Assembly: GCA_947084925.1 (NCBI GenBank)
Contig: CAMTUJ010000027.1
Span: forward strand, 62,001-126,000
Origin: JAGPUQ01 sp947084925
GTDB lineage: Bacteria > Pseudomonadota > Gammaproteobacteria > Pseudomonadales > Porticoccaceae
Direction of reading: 5' to 3'
Length of the DNA: 64,000 bases
Below the pieces are notes generated by a model. It was not told the DNA's origin, made no database searches, and saw only the letters and a program-made list of their open reading frames with translations. Both the position numbers and the translations under genes were made by a program. Of the stretch, positions 9,444-17,677 are shown piece by piece. Within the stretch, counting starts at the first letter, position 1. Every line of letters begins with the position of its first letter.

Positions 9444-10313
9444 ATGACAACGGCAGCACTGGATTCAGCCTCGGCGGCGGCAGCGCCGGGCCGCCACCGC
9501 GTTACCGAGTTCAGCGAGCTGCTGACTCAGCGCACGACGGGCAAACCTTTCGTCGACGCTGCCAAGATGCGGACCCGCAACGTGAATGTCTACTATGGCG
9601 AGAAACAGGCGATCTTCGATGTCGGGCTGGATATCGGCCGCAATCAGGTCATCGCCATGATCGGTCCCTCGGGCTGCGGCAAGTCCACCTTTCTGCGTGC
9701 CCTGAACCGCATGAACGACACGGTGATCGGTTGTCGCGTCACCGGGGAATTTCTGCTCGACGACGAAGACATCTATGCGCCGAAAATGGATCCGGTGGCG
9801 CTGCGGGCGCGGGTGGGCATGGTATTTCAGAAGCCCAATCCCTTTCCGAAAAGCATTTACGACAACGTTGCCTACGGTGCAAAACTGCACGGACTGGCAA
9901 GTCGGCGTATCGAGCTGGATGAAGTCGTCGAGGGCAGCCTGCGCAAGGCGGGTCTGTGGGACGAGGTAAAGGATCGCCTCGTCCAGCCCGGCACCGGCCT
10001 GTCCGGCGGTCAACAGCAGCGGCTGTGCATTGCCCGCGCGATCGCCATCAATCCGGAAGTGATCCTGATGGACGAACCCTGTTCCGCGCTGGATCCCATC
10101 GCCACCGCGCGGGTCGAAGAACTGATCGCGGAGCTGGCGGAAAATTACACCATCGCCATCGTCACGCACTCGATGCAGCAGGCGGCCCGGGTCTCGCATC
10201 GCACCGCTTACTTTCATCTCGGCAAGCTGATCGAAGTGAACGATACTCAGACGGTATTCACCTCGCCGCAGCATGAATTAACCGAGGCCTACATCACTGG
10301 ACGTTTCGGCTGA
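9444..10313 (+). CDS. pstB: phosphate ABC transporter ATP-binding protein
   Basis: A 289-residue ATPase energising phosphate import. Walker A is GPSGCGKS (74-81), the ABC signature is LSGGQ (186-190) and Walker B ends VILMDEP (206-212). About 40 residues of N-terminal extension precede the conserved core. A strong AAGGAGG Shine-Dalgarno lies upstream. It is followed at 10 bp by phoU. Confidence 0.96.
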   Translation: MTTAALDSASAAAAPGRHRVTEFSELLTQRTTGKPFVDAAKMRTRNVNVYYGEKQAIFDVGLDIGRNQVIAMIGPSGCGKSTFLRALNRMNDTVIGCRVTGEFLLDDEDIYAPKMDPVALRARVGMVFQKPNPFPKSIYDNVAYGAKLHGLASRRIELDEVVEGSLRKAGLWDEVKDRLVQPGTGLSGGQQQRLCIARAIAINPEVILMDEPCSALDPIATARVEELIAELAENYTIAIVTHSMQQAARVSHRTAYFHLGKLIEVNDTQTVFTSPQHELTEAYITGRFG

Positions 10314-10323
10314 GGAGGTTGTC

Positions 10324-11022
10324 ATGGAAAAAGTGTCGCTCGACCAGCACATCTCGCGCCAGTTCAACGCCGATCTTGAGCATCTCAAAAGCCAGACCCT
10401 GGCGATGGGCGGCATGGTGGAGAAACAGCTTCACGATGCCATGATGGCGCTGGAGAACGCGGACAGCGAGCTCGCGATGCAGGTACTCGAGGCCGAGAAA
10501 AAGATCGATGAGATGGAACTCATCATCGATGATGCCTGCACTACCATCATTGCCCGCCGCCAGCCGGCGGCAACCGATTTGCGGATGATCCTGGCGGTGA
10601 GCCGCTCGGTGCGCGACCTCGAGCGCATCGGCGACGAAGCCCAGCGCGTCGCCAAAATGGCGATCGGGCTCAGCGAGGAAGGGCTGGCACCACGCGGCTA
10701 CGTCGAGGCACGCCATATCGCCAACGGCGTGCGCGAAACCTTGCGCGGCTGTCTGGATGCCTTCAGTCGCTTCGACGCCCGGGCCGCGCGCGAGACCATG
10801 GCCAAGGACAAGCAGATCGATCTCGACTACCGCTCCGCGGTGCGGGAGCTGGTCACCTACATGATGGAAGATCCCCGCAGCATCTCCCGGGTCATGAACG
10901 TGCTCTGGGCACTGCGCGCGCTGGAACGTATCGGCGATCACGCCAAAAACATCTGCGAACACATCGTGTTTCTGGTGGAAGGCAAGGACATTCGCCACGT
11001 GCATCCCGACGAACTGGAGTGA
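10324..11022 (+). CDS. phoU: phosphate signaling complex protein PhoU
   Basis: A 232-residue all-helical protein with two PhoU repeats. Each carries the metal-binding helix motif: ERIGDEAQRVAKM near residue 100 and ERIGDHAKNICEHI near 205. PhoU links transport status of PstSCAB to the PhoR sensor and holds the Pho response off when phosphate is sufficient. The cognate phoR-phoB pair is about 3 kb downstream on the other strand. It is the last gene of the pst operon. Confidence 0.95.
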   Translation: MEKVSLDQHISRQFNADLEHLKSQTLAMGGMVEKQLHDAMMALENADSELAMQVLEAEKKIDEMELIIDDACTTIIARRQPAATDLRMILAVSRSVRDLERIGDEAQRVAKMAIGLSEEGLAPRGYVEARHIANGVRETLRGCLDAFSRFDARAARETMAKDKQIDLDYRSAVRELVTYMMEDPRSISRVMNVLWALRALERIGDHAKNICEHIVFLVEGKDIRHVHPDELE

Positions 11023-11036
11023 GTGGATACAGCCTG

Positions 11037-12299
11037 TCAGCGGACAACGCCCAGGTGCTCCCGCGCCCGCTGGCCGATGGCGCCATTGTCGGCTGCCGCT
11101 TCCCGATAGTAGATGTCGGCCTGGCGGAGGGCACCGTTCGCCTCCGCAATTTCCCCCAGATACAGGCTGGCGAGCGGCGTCGGCAGTAGCCGGCGGCTTT
11201 CTTCCAGATCGCGCTGCGCCTCCTGGTACTGTTTGCGCTCGAATCTCAGCGCCCCGCGCACCAGGTGGTGGCGGTAGTAGCCGGGATTGCGGCTGATCGC
11301 GGCGGTGAAATCGGCGTCGGCGTCCGACCATTGTTTCAGCATCACCCGCGCGTGACCGCGCGACTCCCAGAAGCGGCCTTCGCCGGGCTCGATGGCGATG
11401 GCCTGATCCAGATATTTGATGGCTTCATGCGCATCCTTGCGCTTCATGGCGGCTGATGCATTCGCCTCGGCCTCGTAGGCGGGAACATCCTTGCGCAACC
11501 GCGCGGTGGCACGCTGGTAGGCTTCCGCGTTGCGGGCGCCGCCCGGGGGGAAGTTCTGGGCGCGGCGCAGATTGGCGTTGACCCGCTCCTGCGACGGCGG
11601 GTGGCTGGCGAACAGGCCGCTGATGAAATCGGAGTTGCCGCCCGCGGCCAGTTTGACGAAGGTTTCCTGCACATCCACAGCGGCTTGCGGGTCGTAGCCG
11701 GCGCGCGCCATGTAATCCATGCCGTAGGCGTCGGCTTCAAGCTCCGCGTCGCGGCTGTAACGCGCCATCCAGGCTCCGGCACCCAGTTGCGCGGCCTGCC
11801 CGCCCAAATTGCCGAGCCCCGCCTGCTGTCCCGCGACGCCGAGCAGTTGCGCGCCCAGATTGATCAGCGAGCCCTTGCTCATCTGGCTGGCACTGTGGCG
11901 CGCGGCGGCGTGGACGATTTCGTGGCCGACCACGGCGGCCAGCTCGGCCTCGTCGCGAAGTTGCAGCAGCAATCCGCTGTTCACCGCGATCTTGCCACCC
12001 GGCAGCGCCCAGGCGTTGGGCACCGGGTTGTCCAGTACCACGAACTCATAGGGCAGTTTCCGGTCGCTGCCGGCCGCGAGCCGGTTGCCCACCGCGCGCA
12101 CATAATCCTGCAGCCTGGGATCGAGGTAGTAGGGTCCACCCTGGGATTGCTGTGCAGGGCCATACTGCTGTTCGCCGATGGCGATTTCCTCGCTGCCCGA
12201 GACCAGTGAAAGTTCTTCGCGGCCGGTGACCGGATTGGTGGCGCAGGCGCCGATGCCGAGCGACAGGGTGACAAGCAGTGCGAATCTGACGGCGGTCAA
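11037..12299 (-). CDS. M48-family zinc metalloprotease lipoprotein with TPR region (BepA-like)
   Basis: A 420-residue predicted lipoprotein with lipobox IGAC and acylated C19. The zinc motif is HEIVH (126-130), with the third ligand E186 in AELEAD. The C-terminal third (about 300-420) has helical TPR-like repeats. Architecture resembles BepA, the periplasmic protease and chaperone of outer-membrane protein assembly. I choose a TTG start at 12299 because it has AGGAG 8 nt upstream and directly precedes the signal peptide. The frame stays open further upstream, but only as an antisense shadow of the next gene. Confidence 0.85.
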   Translation of the reverse strand: MTAVRFALLVTLSLGIGACATNPVTGREELSLVSGSEEIAIGEQQYGPAQQSQGGPYYLDPRLQDYVRAVGNRLAAGSDRKLPYEFVVLDNPVPNAWALPGGKIAVNSGLLLQLRDEAELAAVVGHEIVHAAARHSASQMSKGSLINLGAQLLGVAGQQAGLGNLGGQAAQLGAGAWMARYSRDAELEADAYGMDYMARAGYDPQAAVDVQETFVKLAAGGNSDFISGLFASHPPSQERVNANLRRAQNFPPGGARNAEAYQRATARLRKDVPAYEAEANASAAMKRKDAHEAIKYLDQAIAIEPGEGRFWESRGHARVMLKQWSDADADFTAAISRNPGYYRHHLVRGALRFERKQYQEAQRDLEESRRLLPTPLASLYLGEIAEANGALRQADIYYREAAADNGAIGQRAREHLGVVR

Positions 12300-12452
12300 G
12301 CGAGGTACTCCTGGACTGGCGGCCGATGGTGGCTGGCTATAATGACCCGCGCGTCGCCACCGGGGTTCCGTCGTGGGCACAGGATCGCAATGGTAGCGGC
12401 AAATTCGCCGCGGGGAATGCCGGTGTGCGGCCGGAAAACGAGGTCGAGCAGC

Positions 12453-13049
12453 GTGGAGAAGCCCTTTTCGCAGGCCTGCGAGAACAACAAGGCGCCCATT
12501 CTTGCGGTGCTGGAACAGGTGTTTGCCTCTTGTCGGAATGTGCTCGAAATCGGCAGTGGCACGGGACAGCACGCCGTCCACTTCGCGCCCCGCCTGCCGC
12601 AGCTGCGCTGGCAACCGAGCGACGTCCCGGAAAACCTTCCGGGGATTGAACAGTGGCGGGAAGCCGAACCCGCGCCCAATCTGCTGCCGCCGATCGCACT
12701 CGACGTCCGCGCGCCACATTGGGGTGTCGCGCCGGTCGATGGCCTGTTCACCGCCAACACCTTGCACATCATGCCCTGGAGCGCCGTGCAGGCGTTCTTT
12801 GCCGGCTTGCCCGGCGTGCTGGTCCCGGGCGGTGTCCTCGCCGTCTATGGGCCCTTCAATTACGGTGGCACGTACACATCGGCAAGCAACGCCCGTTTCG
12901 ACCAGTGGCTGAAGGCCCGCGCTCCGCACCAGGGCATTCGTGATTTCGAAGCGGTGGCCGAGCTTGCGGCCGGCGCGGGACTCGCACTGCGGGAAGACAA
13001 CGCGATGCCAGCCAATAACCGCTTGCTGGTCTGGCGGCGCAATTCTTGA
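12453..13049 (+). CDS. DUF938 family protein (SAM-dependent methyltransferase-like)
   Basis: About 198 residues. It begins EKPFSQACENNKAPIL, the expected N-terminus of DUF938 proteins, and has a Rossmann glycine motif LEIGSGTGQHA typical of SAM binding. No substrate is known for this family. The start is taken as the GTG at 12453 because family similarity begins there. ATG codons at 12414 and 12342 would add residues with no family likeness. It is transcribed divergently from the M48 protease and convergently with the DUF482 gene, 7 bp away. Confidence 0.8.
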   Translation: MEKPFSQACENNKAPILAVLEQVFASCRNVLEIGSGTGQHAVHFAPRLPQLRWQPSDVPENLPGIEQWREAEPAPNLLPPIALDVRAPHWGVAPVDGLFTANTLHIMPWSAVQAFFAGLPGVLVPGGVLAVYGPFNYGGTYTSASNARFDQWLKARAPHQGIRDFEAVAELAAGAGLALREDNAMPANNRLLVWRRNS

Positions 13050-13056
13050 AGCCACC

Positions 13057-14148
13057 TCAGCTCTCCCGCTGACTTTCCTGGCGATAGGGCAGTTGCGACC
13101 GGGCGGCGGCCATGTAGTCCTGATTGTGTTCGCGCTCCCGCGCCAGAAAATCGGCAATGGCGGTTGCGAAGCCGCGATGGCGAATCCAGTGCAGCGACCA
13201 GGTTTCGACCGGTGCGAAACCGCGGGCAATCTTGTGCTCGCCCTGGGCGCCGGCGTCGAATTTCGTCAGACCGCGCCGGATCGCGTAGTCGATGCCCTGG
13301 TAGCAACAGAGTTCGAAATGCAGGCACTCGTATTCCCGGACGCAGCCCCAGTAGCGGCCGTAGAGCGTCTCCCGATCATGAAAATACAGGGCGGCGGCCA
13401 CCGGTTTGCCGGCAGCGTAGGCGACCGCCATGGCAATCTGATGCGTCAGGGTTGCCCCGATGCGGCGAAAGAAGTCCGGCGTCAGGTAGCCGCCATTGCC
13501 GCTGCGCTTGGCGTAGGTGTTTTGGTACAGACCGTGGAAGAAGGACCACAATTCCGCGCCGATGGCCGGCCCTTCCAGCATGGTGACACTGAGGCCCTGG
13601 TCCGCAACCGTGCCGCGTTCGCGGCGCATCATCTTGCGCTTGCGTGACGCCAGTCCCGCGAGGAAGTGCTCGAAGCTTTCGTAACCCTGGTTGTGCCAGT
13701 GAAATTGCACGCCGGTGCGTTCCAGCAGGCCGCGACCGCGTAACAGCTCGCGGGTGGCCATATCGGGAAACAACAGATGCCAGCTGCTGGCGCCGGTCGC
13801 TTCCGCGGCTTCGGCCACCGCCGCCAGCAGCGTCGTGGCCGCCCGCTCGGTATCGGCGCCTGCGGCGAGCCGCAGGCGCGGGCCGGTAATCGGCGAAAAC
13901 GGGATCGCGGTTACCAGCTTGGGGTAGTAGGCCAGTCCGCTGCGATGGTAGGCATTGGCCCAGGCCCAGTCAAAGACGTACTCTCCGTAGGAGTGGGTCT
14001 TTACATACAGCGGCATGAACAGGGCGCCATCCGCACTGCCGAGGTGGCGCGGTTCCCAGCCGGTAGCGGCGGTAGCGCTGCCGCTGTCCTCGAGCGCGGA
14101 CAGAAATTCGGGCTTCAGAAAGGGGTAATCGGACACCGGCGCTAGCAC
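13057..14148 (-). CDS. GNAT-fold/FemAB-like protein of the DUF482 family
   Basis: A 363-residue protein of the DUF482 (FemAB-like acyltransferase) group. Typical blocks are visible: MPLYVKTHSYGEYVFDWAWANAY near the N-terminus, HWHNQGYESFEHFLAGL in the centre, and FDAGAQGEHKIARGF near residue 310. Two GNAT-like halves are expected. The biochemical role is unknown despite database names referring to peptidoglycan. It starts at a GTG overlapping the phoR stop by 7 nt, so it is probably co-transcribed with phoBR. Confidence 0.82.
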   Translation of the reverse strand: MLAPVSDYPFLKPEFLSALEDSGSATAATGWEPRHLGSADGALFMPLYVKTHSYGEYVFDWAWANAYHRSGLAYYPKLVTAIPFSPITGPRLRLAAGADTERAATTLLAAVAEAAEATGASSWHLLFPDMATRELLRGRGLLERTGVQFHWHNQGYESFEHFLAGLASRKRKMMRRERGTVADQGLSVTMLEGPAIGAELWSFFHGLYQNTYAKRSGNGGYLTPDFFRRIGATLTHQIAMAVAYAAGKPVAAALYFHDRETLYGRYWGCVREYECLHFELCCYQGIDYAIRRGLTKFDAGAQGEHKIARGFAPVETWSLHWIRHRGFATAIADFLAREREHNQDYMAAARSQLPYRQESQRES

Positions 14149-15431
14149 CGTGTCGGTACGGGTTCGAACTCACAGCGAAAGGTGCTGCCCTTGCCGGGGG
14201 TGCTGCGGATTTCCAGATGCCCGCCGTTGCGCAACAGCGAGTGCTTGACGATGGCGAGGCCGAGACCGGTGCCGCCGGAGCTGCTGGCGCGACTGCCCTC
14301 GACGCGGTAGAAGCGTTCGGTGAGGCGGGGCAGGTGGCGCGCATCGATGCCGATACCGTTGTCGGTCACCTCGACCCACACACGGCCGTTGTCGCTGCCC
14401 GCGCGCACCTGGATCGTGCAGCCCTGCGGATTGTGTTTGACCGCGTTGTAGACCAGGTTGGCGAAGGCGCTGTGCAGTTCGCGCGCCGCGCCCTGGGCGA
14501 TCAGAGTGTCGGGGCAGTCCAGTTCGAAGTGGTGCGCGCTGCCGCCGAGCGCACGCGCGTTCGCGACGATCCCGCCGAGCAGGGGTTGCAGCGGCACGGG
14601 TTCGGTGCGCGCGGGAAGGGCGGTGGACTCCAGTTGCGACAGGGTCACCAGATCCTCGGTGAGCAACGTCAGGCGCCGGGTCTGCTCGTTCATCTGCCCG
14701 AGCGCCTGCCGCCAGCCCGCCGGGACCTCGGCGTCGCTGTCGCCCAGGGTCTCCAGATATCCGGTGAGGACCGTCAGCGGCGTGCGCAGCTCATGGGAAA
14801 TATTGGCCACGAACTCCTTGCGCATCTGTTCGAGATGGCGCAGGCGGGAAATGTCCTGCACCACCAGCGCCACTTCGTTGTTGCCGAAGTGGTTGGCACT
14901 GAACTGCAAAACCTGGTTCGGATCACTGGGAGCTTCCAGTTCCACGGGCTCGGTGAAGAGACCCGCGCGGATAAAGGCGACAAAGGCGGGTGCCCGCACC
15001 AGGTTGATGATGGGCGCGCCTTCGTCTCCGCGCCGCAGGCTCAGCAGTTTTGCCGCCGCCGGGTTCCACCATTCCAGGGCGCGGTCGGCGTCGAGAATCA
15101 CGATGCCCTCGTCCAGGGCGTCGGTGATCCGCCGTATCCGGGTGAGCAGGTTGAGGTGATCCTGACGGTGGCGGTTGTTGCGCTGGCGCAGCCGGTAAAG
15201 GTGGTCGGAGACTTCGCCCCAGACGCCGGACGCCGGCGGCGGAAAGTCACGTCCGCCCGCCGCCAGCCAGCGGTTGAGGCGGTGGATCCGGTGCAGGGTC
15301 CAGAGCATGTAGAGGCTGCCGCCGGCAATCAGGGTCAACAGCGAATAGCCGTTGAAATAGCCGGCGGCGACCAGCAGCACCGCCAACAGGGCGATGCGTT
15401 GCAGTTCACTGCGCAGGCCCGGAGTGAACAC
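14142..15431 (-). CDS. phoR: phosphate regulon sensor histidine kinase
   Basis: A 429-residue kinase: two N-terminal membrane helices (about 11-45), a short linker, a PAS domain (about 98-195), a dimerisation domain with the phosphoacceptor H213 in VANISHELRTPL, and an ATPase domain with the N box and the GTGLGLAIVKH box. No large periplasmic domain is present, as in E. coli PhoR, consistent with sensing through PstSCAB-PhoU. The GTG start overlaps the phoB stop by one base (TAGTG). Confidence 0.94.
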   Translation of the reverse strand: MFTPGLRSELQRIALLAVLLVAAGYFNGYSLLTLIAGGSLYMLWTLHRIHRLNRWLAAGGRDFPPPASGVWGEVSDHLYRLRQRNNRHRQDHLNLLTRIRRITDALDEGIVILDADRALEWWNPAAAKLLSLRRGDEGAPIINLVRAPAFVAFIRAGLFTEPVELEAPSDPNQVLQFSANHFGNNEVALVVQDISRLRHLEQMRKEFVANISHELRTPLTVLTGYLETLGDSDAEVPAGWRQALGQMNEQTRRLTLLTEDLVTLSQLESTALPARTEPVPLQPLLGGIVANARALGGSAHHFELDCPDTLIAQGAARELHSAFANLVYNAVKHNPQGCTIQVRAGSDNGRVWVEVTDNGIGIDARHLPRLTERFYRVEGSRASSSGGTGLGLAIVKHSLLRNGGHLEIRSTPGKGSTFRCEFEPVPTRC

Positions 15432-16126
15432 TAGCTGACAACCAGTTTCTCGGAAAACCGGTAGCCGGCGCCGCGCACGGTCTGGATGAAGCGGTCATGG
15501 CTGCCGAGCGCCTTGCGCAGGCGGCGGATATGGACATCGACGGTGCGCTCATCCATGTACACGTTGCCGCCCCAGACGTGGCTGAGAATCTGGTCGCGGG
15601 AGTAGACGCGGTCCTGGTGAGTCAGAAAAAATCCCAGCAGCCGGTATTCCGTCGGCCCCATGGCAACCGGCACGCCGGCGCGGGTCACGTGATGGCTCAC
15701 CGGATCGTACACCAGGCCCTGCACCTCGATGGGTGTGTCGCTGGCGCCCTGCTCGCGGCGGCGCAGCAGGGCGCGAATCCGCGCAATGAGCGCACGCGGT
15801 GAAAACGGCTTGGCGATGTAATCGTCGGCGCCGGCATCGAGCCCCTGAACCTGATTGTCCTCTTCCGTCTTGGCTGTGAGCAGGATCACCGGCAAATTCG
15901 CGGTCAACTCGTCGCGGCGCAGGCGGCGCAGCAATTCCAGCCCGCTGGTTTCCGGCATCATCCAGTCGAGCAGGACCAGATCCGGCTGCTTGTCGATGAT
16001 CAGCGCGTGGGCGGCGCGGGCGTTTTCGGCGTGCAGACATTCGAAGCCTGCCACTTCCAGCGCCACCGCGATCATGTCGCGAATGGCGGGTTCGTCATCT
16101 ACTACCAGAATTCTGGCGTCAGCCAT
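15431..16126 (-). CDS. phoB: phosphate regulon response regulator
   Basis: A 231-residue OmpR/PhoB-type regulator. The receiver domain has phosphoacceptor D54, acidic pair D10-D11 and K106. The winged-helix DNA-binding domain (about 130-228) includes VWGGNVYMDERTVDVHIRRL. It binds Pho boxes. One such array lies directly upstream (16164-16192), indicating autoregulation, and another precedes pstS. A GAGGAG Shine-Dalgarno is about 10 nt before the ATG. Confidence 0.96.
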   Translation of the reverse strand: MADARILVVDDEPAIRDMIAVALEVAGFECLHAENARAAHALIIDKQPDLVLLDWMMPETSGLELLRRLRRDELTANLPVILLTAKTEEDNQVQGLDAGADDYIAKPFSPRALIARIRALLRRREQGASDTPIEVQGLVYDPVSHHVTRAGVPVAMGPTEYRLLGFFLTHQDRVYSRDQILSHVWGGNVYMDERTVDVHIRRLRKALGSHDRFIQTVRGAGYRFSEKLVVS

Positions 16127-16163
16127 GGCGCTTTTGCTCCTCGCAATTTCCGCAGCTCATTGG

Positions 16164-16192
16164 ATGACCGCCTCATGTCAGCATTATGACAG
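16164..16192 (-). promoter_or_regulatory. Pho box upstream of phoB
   Basis: Read on the minus strand, three 7-bp units occur at 11-bp spacing: CTGTCAT, CTGACAT and CGGTCAT, separated by AATG and GAGG. This is closer to the PhoB consensus than the pstS site. It begins about 38 bp upstream of the phoB ATG. Confidence 0.82.
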
Positions 16193-16214
16193 CCAGAGGC
16201 ACCAATCGCCGTCG

Positions 16215-17093
16215 TCAGCCCGGACCCAGCGGCCAATGGTAATCGAGCACCATGAACAGAAAGAGCGTGGCGCCGGCCCGGTTGTTGCCGAGAAAGGCAC
16301 GAAAACACCCGTCGCGGTCGCGCTGGCGGGCCAACCGGTGCTGGTGAAAAAACCACAGCGCCATCGCGCCCAGCCCCAGGTAATACCAGAGGCCGCGACC
16401 AAAACTGCTGCCGGTCAGCGCGAAGGCAAGCAGCGCCAGCACCTGAAGCGCGCCGATGATGAGCAGGTCGTCCGTGCCAAACAGAATCGCGGTGGATTTC
16501 ACCCCGAGCTTGAGGTCGTCATCGCGATCCACCATGGCGTAGTAGGTATCGAAAGCCACGGTCCAGAGCACCACGCCGGCGTAGAGCGACCAGGCGGCGG
16601 TCGGCACGGTTCCGGTCTGGGCGGCAAAGGCCATGGGAATGCTCCAGGCCCAGGCGGCGCCCAGCACGAACTGGGGCAGATGGGTGTGACGCTTGGCGAA
16701 GGGGTACAGGGCCGCGAGCGCCGCGCCGCCCAAAGACAGCAGCACGGTCAGCCGGTTGGTAAGCAGCACCAGCAGAAAAGCCAGCAGACAGAGCCCCACA
16801 AAGAGCCGCAACGCCTCGCGCGGCGTTACCCGGCCGGTGGCGAGTGGCCGGTCCCGGGTGCGGGCTACCGCGCCATCGATATGGCGATCCGCATAATCGT
16901 TGATCACGCAGCCAGCGGCGCGCATCAGCGCCACGCCCAGCACAAAGATCGTCAGCACATCCAGGTCGGGCATGCCTCCGGCGGCAAACCACAGCGACCA
17001 CAGGGTCGGCCACAGCAGGAGCAGAGTGCCGATGGGCCGGTCGAGCCGCATCAGGCGGGCAAAATCGGGCATACGCTGAAGTGCGGTCTGCAT
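16215..17093 (-). CDS. ubiA: 4-hydroxybenzoate polyprenyltransferase
   Basis: A 292-residue integral membrane prenyltransferase that joins 4-hydroxybenzoate to the isoprenoid tail in ubiquinone synthesis. Both aspartate-rich motifs are present: NDYADRHIDGAVARTRDRPL near 70-90 and DTYYAMVDRDDDLKLGVKS near 190. About eight membrane helices are evident. I start at the ATG at 17093 (MQTALQRMPDF); the open frame upstream runs antisense through ubiC and does not look coding. It follows ubiC, its substrate supplier. Confidence 0.94.
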   Translation of the reverse strand: MQTALQRMPDFARLMRLDRPIGTLLLLWPTLWSLWFAAGGMPDLDVLTIFVLGVALMRAAGCVINDYADRHIDGAVARTRDRPLATGRVTPREALRLFVGLCLLAFLLVLLTNRLTVLLSLGGAALAALYPFAKRHTHLPQFVLGAAWAWSIPMAFAAQTGTVPTAAWSLYAGVVLWTVAFDTYYAMVDRDDDLKLGVKSTAILFGTDDLLIIGALQVLALLAFALTGSSFGRGLWYYLGLGAMALWFFHQHRLARQRDRDGCFRAFLGNNRAGATLFLFMVLDYHWPLGPG

Positions 17094-17122
17094 GGCGAAA
17101 TCCGGACGGGCATGGCGACAGT

Positions 17123-17677
17123 TTAGGGGCGGAAGCCCGGCAAAAACATTTCCGCCACCAACAACGGCTGCCGGTCCAGATAAAACAGGGAACGGCGTAC
17201 CCAGGCCGGTCCGTCTTCCACGACCGCGGACAGAAATCGCGGTGGCGCTCGTCGTGTCACTTCGATGGCTCCGCGACGGATTCCGGCATCGCGAAACAGC
17301 AGTGCGCCCAGGGGCTTGGTGCCCAGGCGGCGCAGAAAGCCATAGCGGCCGTGCAATACCGCAAGCGGTATTACGCTGCGCGCATAGACCCAAGGCTCGC
17401 CGCGTCCGCGCAACAACACTTCGCGCACCAGCGCGACCTGGCGCACAGGCAGGCCGAGCGCGACGCGCTCCTCCCGCGAAGGTCGACGCAGCGCCTGCGC
17501 CAGTACCTGTACGCGGAAGTCACCACCGCTCGCCGCCACCAGGCGTTCGGTGAGCGAATCTTTGTCCAGCAACCACTGCCGCCACGGGTGCGGGATCGCC
17601 CGGGGTGCGTACGGCCGCGCCCGTCGCCAGCGCTTGGGGGAGTGCCGAGGGTCGGTTATGGCAGGCGGTGCGGTCAC
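17123..17677 (-). CDS. ubiC: chorismate--pyruvate lyase
   Basis: A 184-residue cytoplasmic lyase producing 4-hydroxybenzoate from chorismate, the first committed step of ubiquinone synthesis. UbiC features are visible: WLLDKDSLTERL near 35, VREVLLRGRGEPWVYARSV near 85-103, and the C-terminal RRSLFYLDRQPLLVAEMFLP. The GTG start overlaps the preceding gene's stop in a GTGA arrangement. It lies 29 bp upstream of ubiA. Confidence 0.92.
   Translation of the reverse strand: MTAPPAITDPRHSPKRWRRARPYAPRAIPHPWRQWLLDKDSLTERLVAASGGDFRVQVLAQALRRPSREERVALGLPVRQVALVREVLLRGRGEPWVYARSVIPLAVLHGRYGFLRRLGTKPLGALLFRDAGIRRGAIEVTRRAPPRFLSAVVEDGPAWVRRSLFYLDRQPLLVAEMFLPGFRP

Noticed and set aside
12300..13229. N-terminal extension of the M48 protease frame antisense through the DUF938 gene
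   Set aside because: The signal peptide and lipobox begin at 12299, so the longer frame cannot be the mature start; the extension mirrors DUF938 coding sequence.
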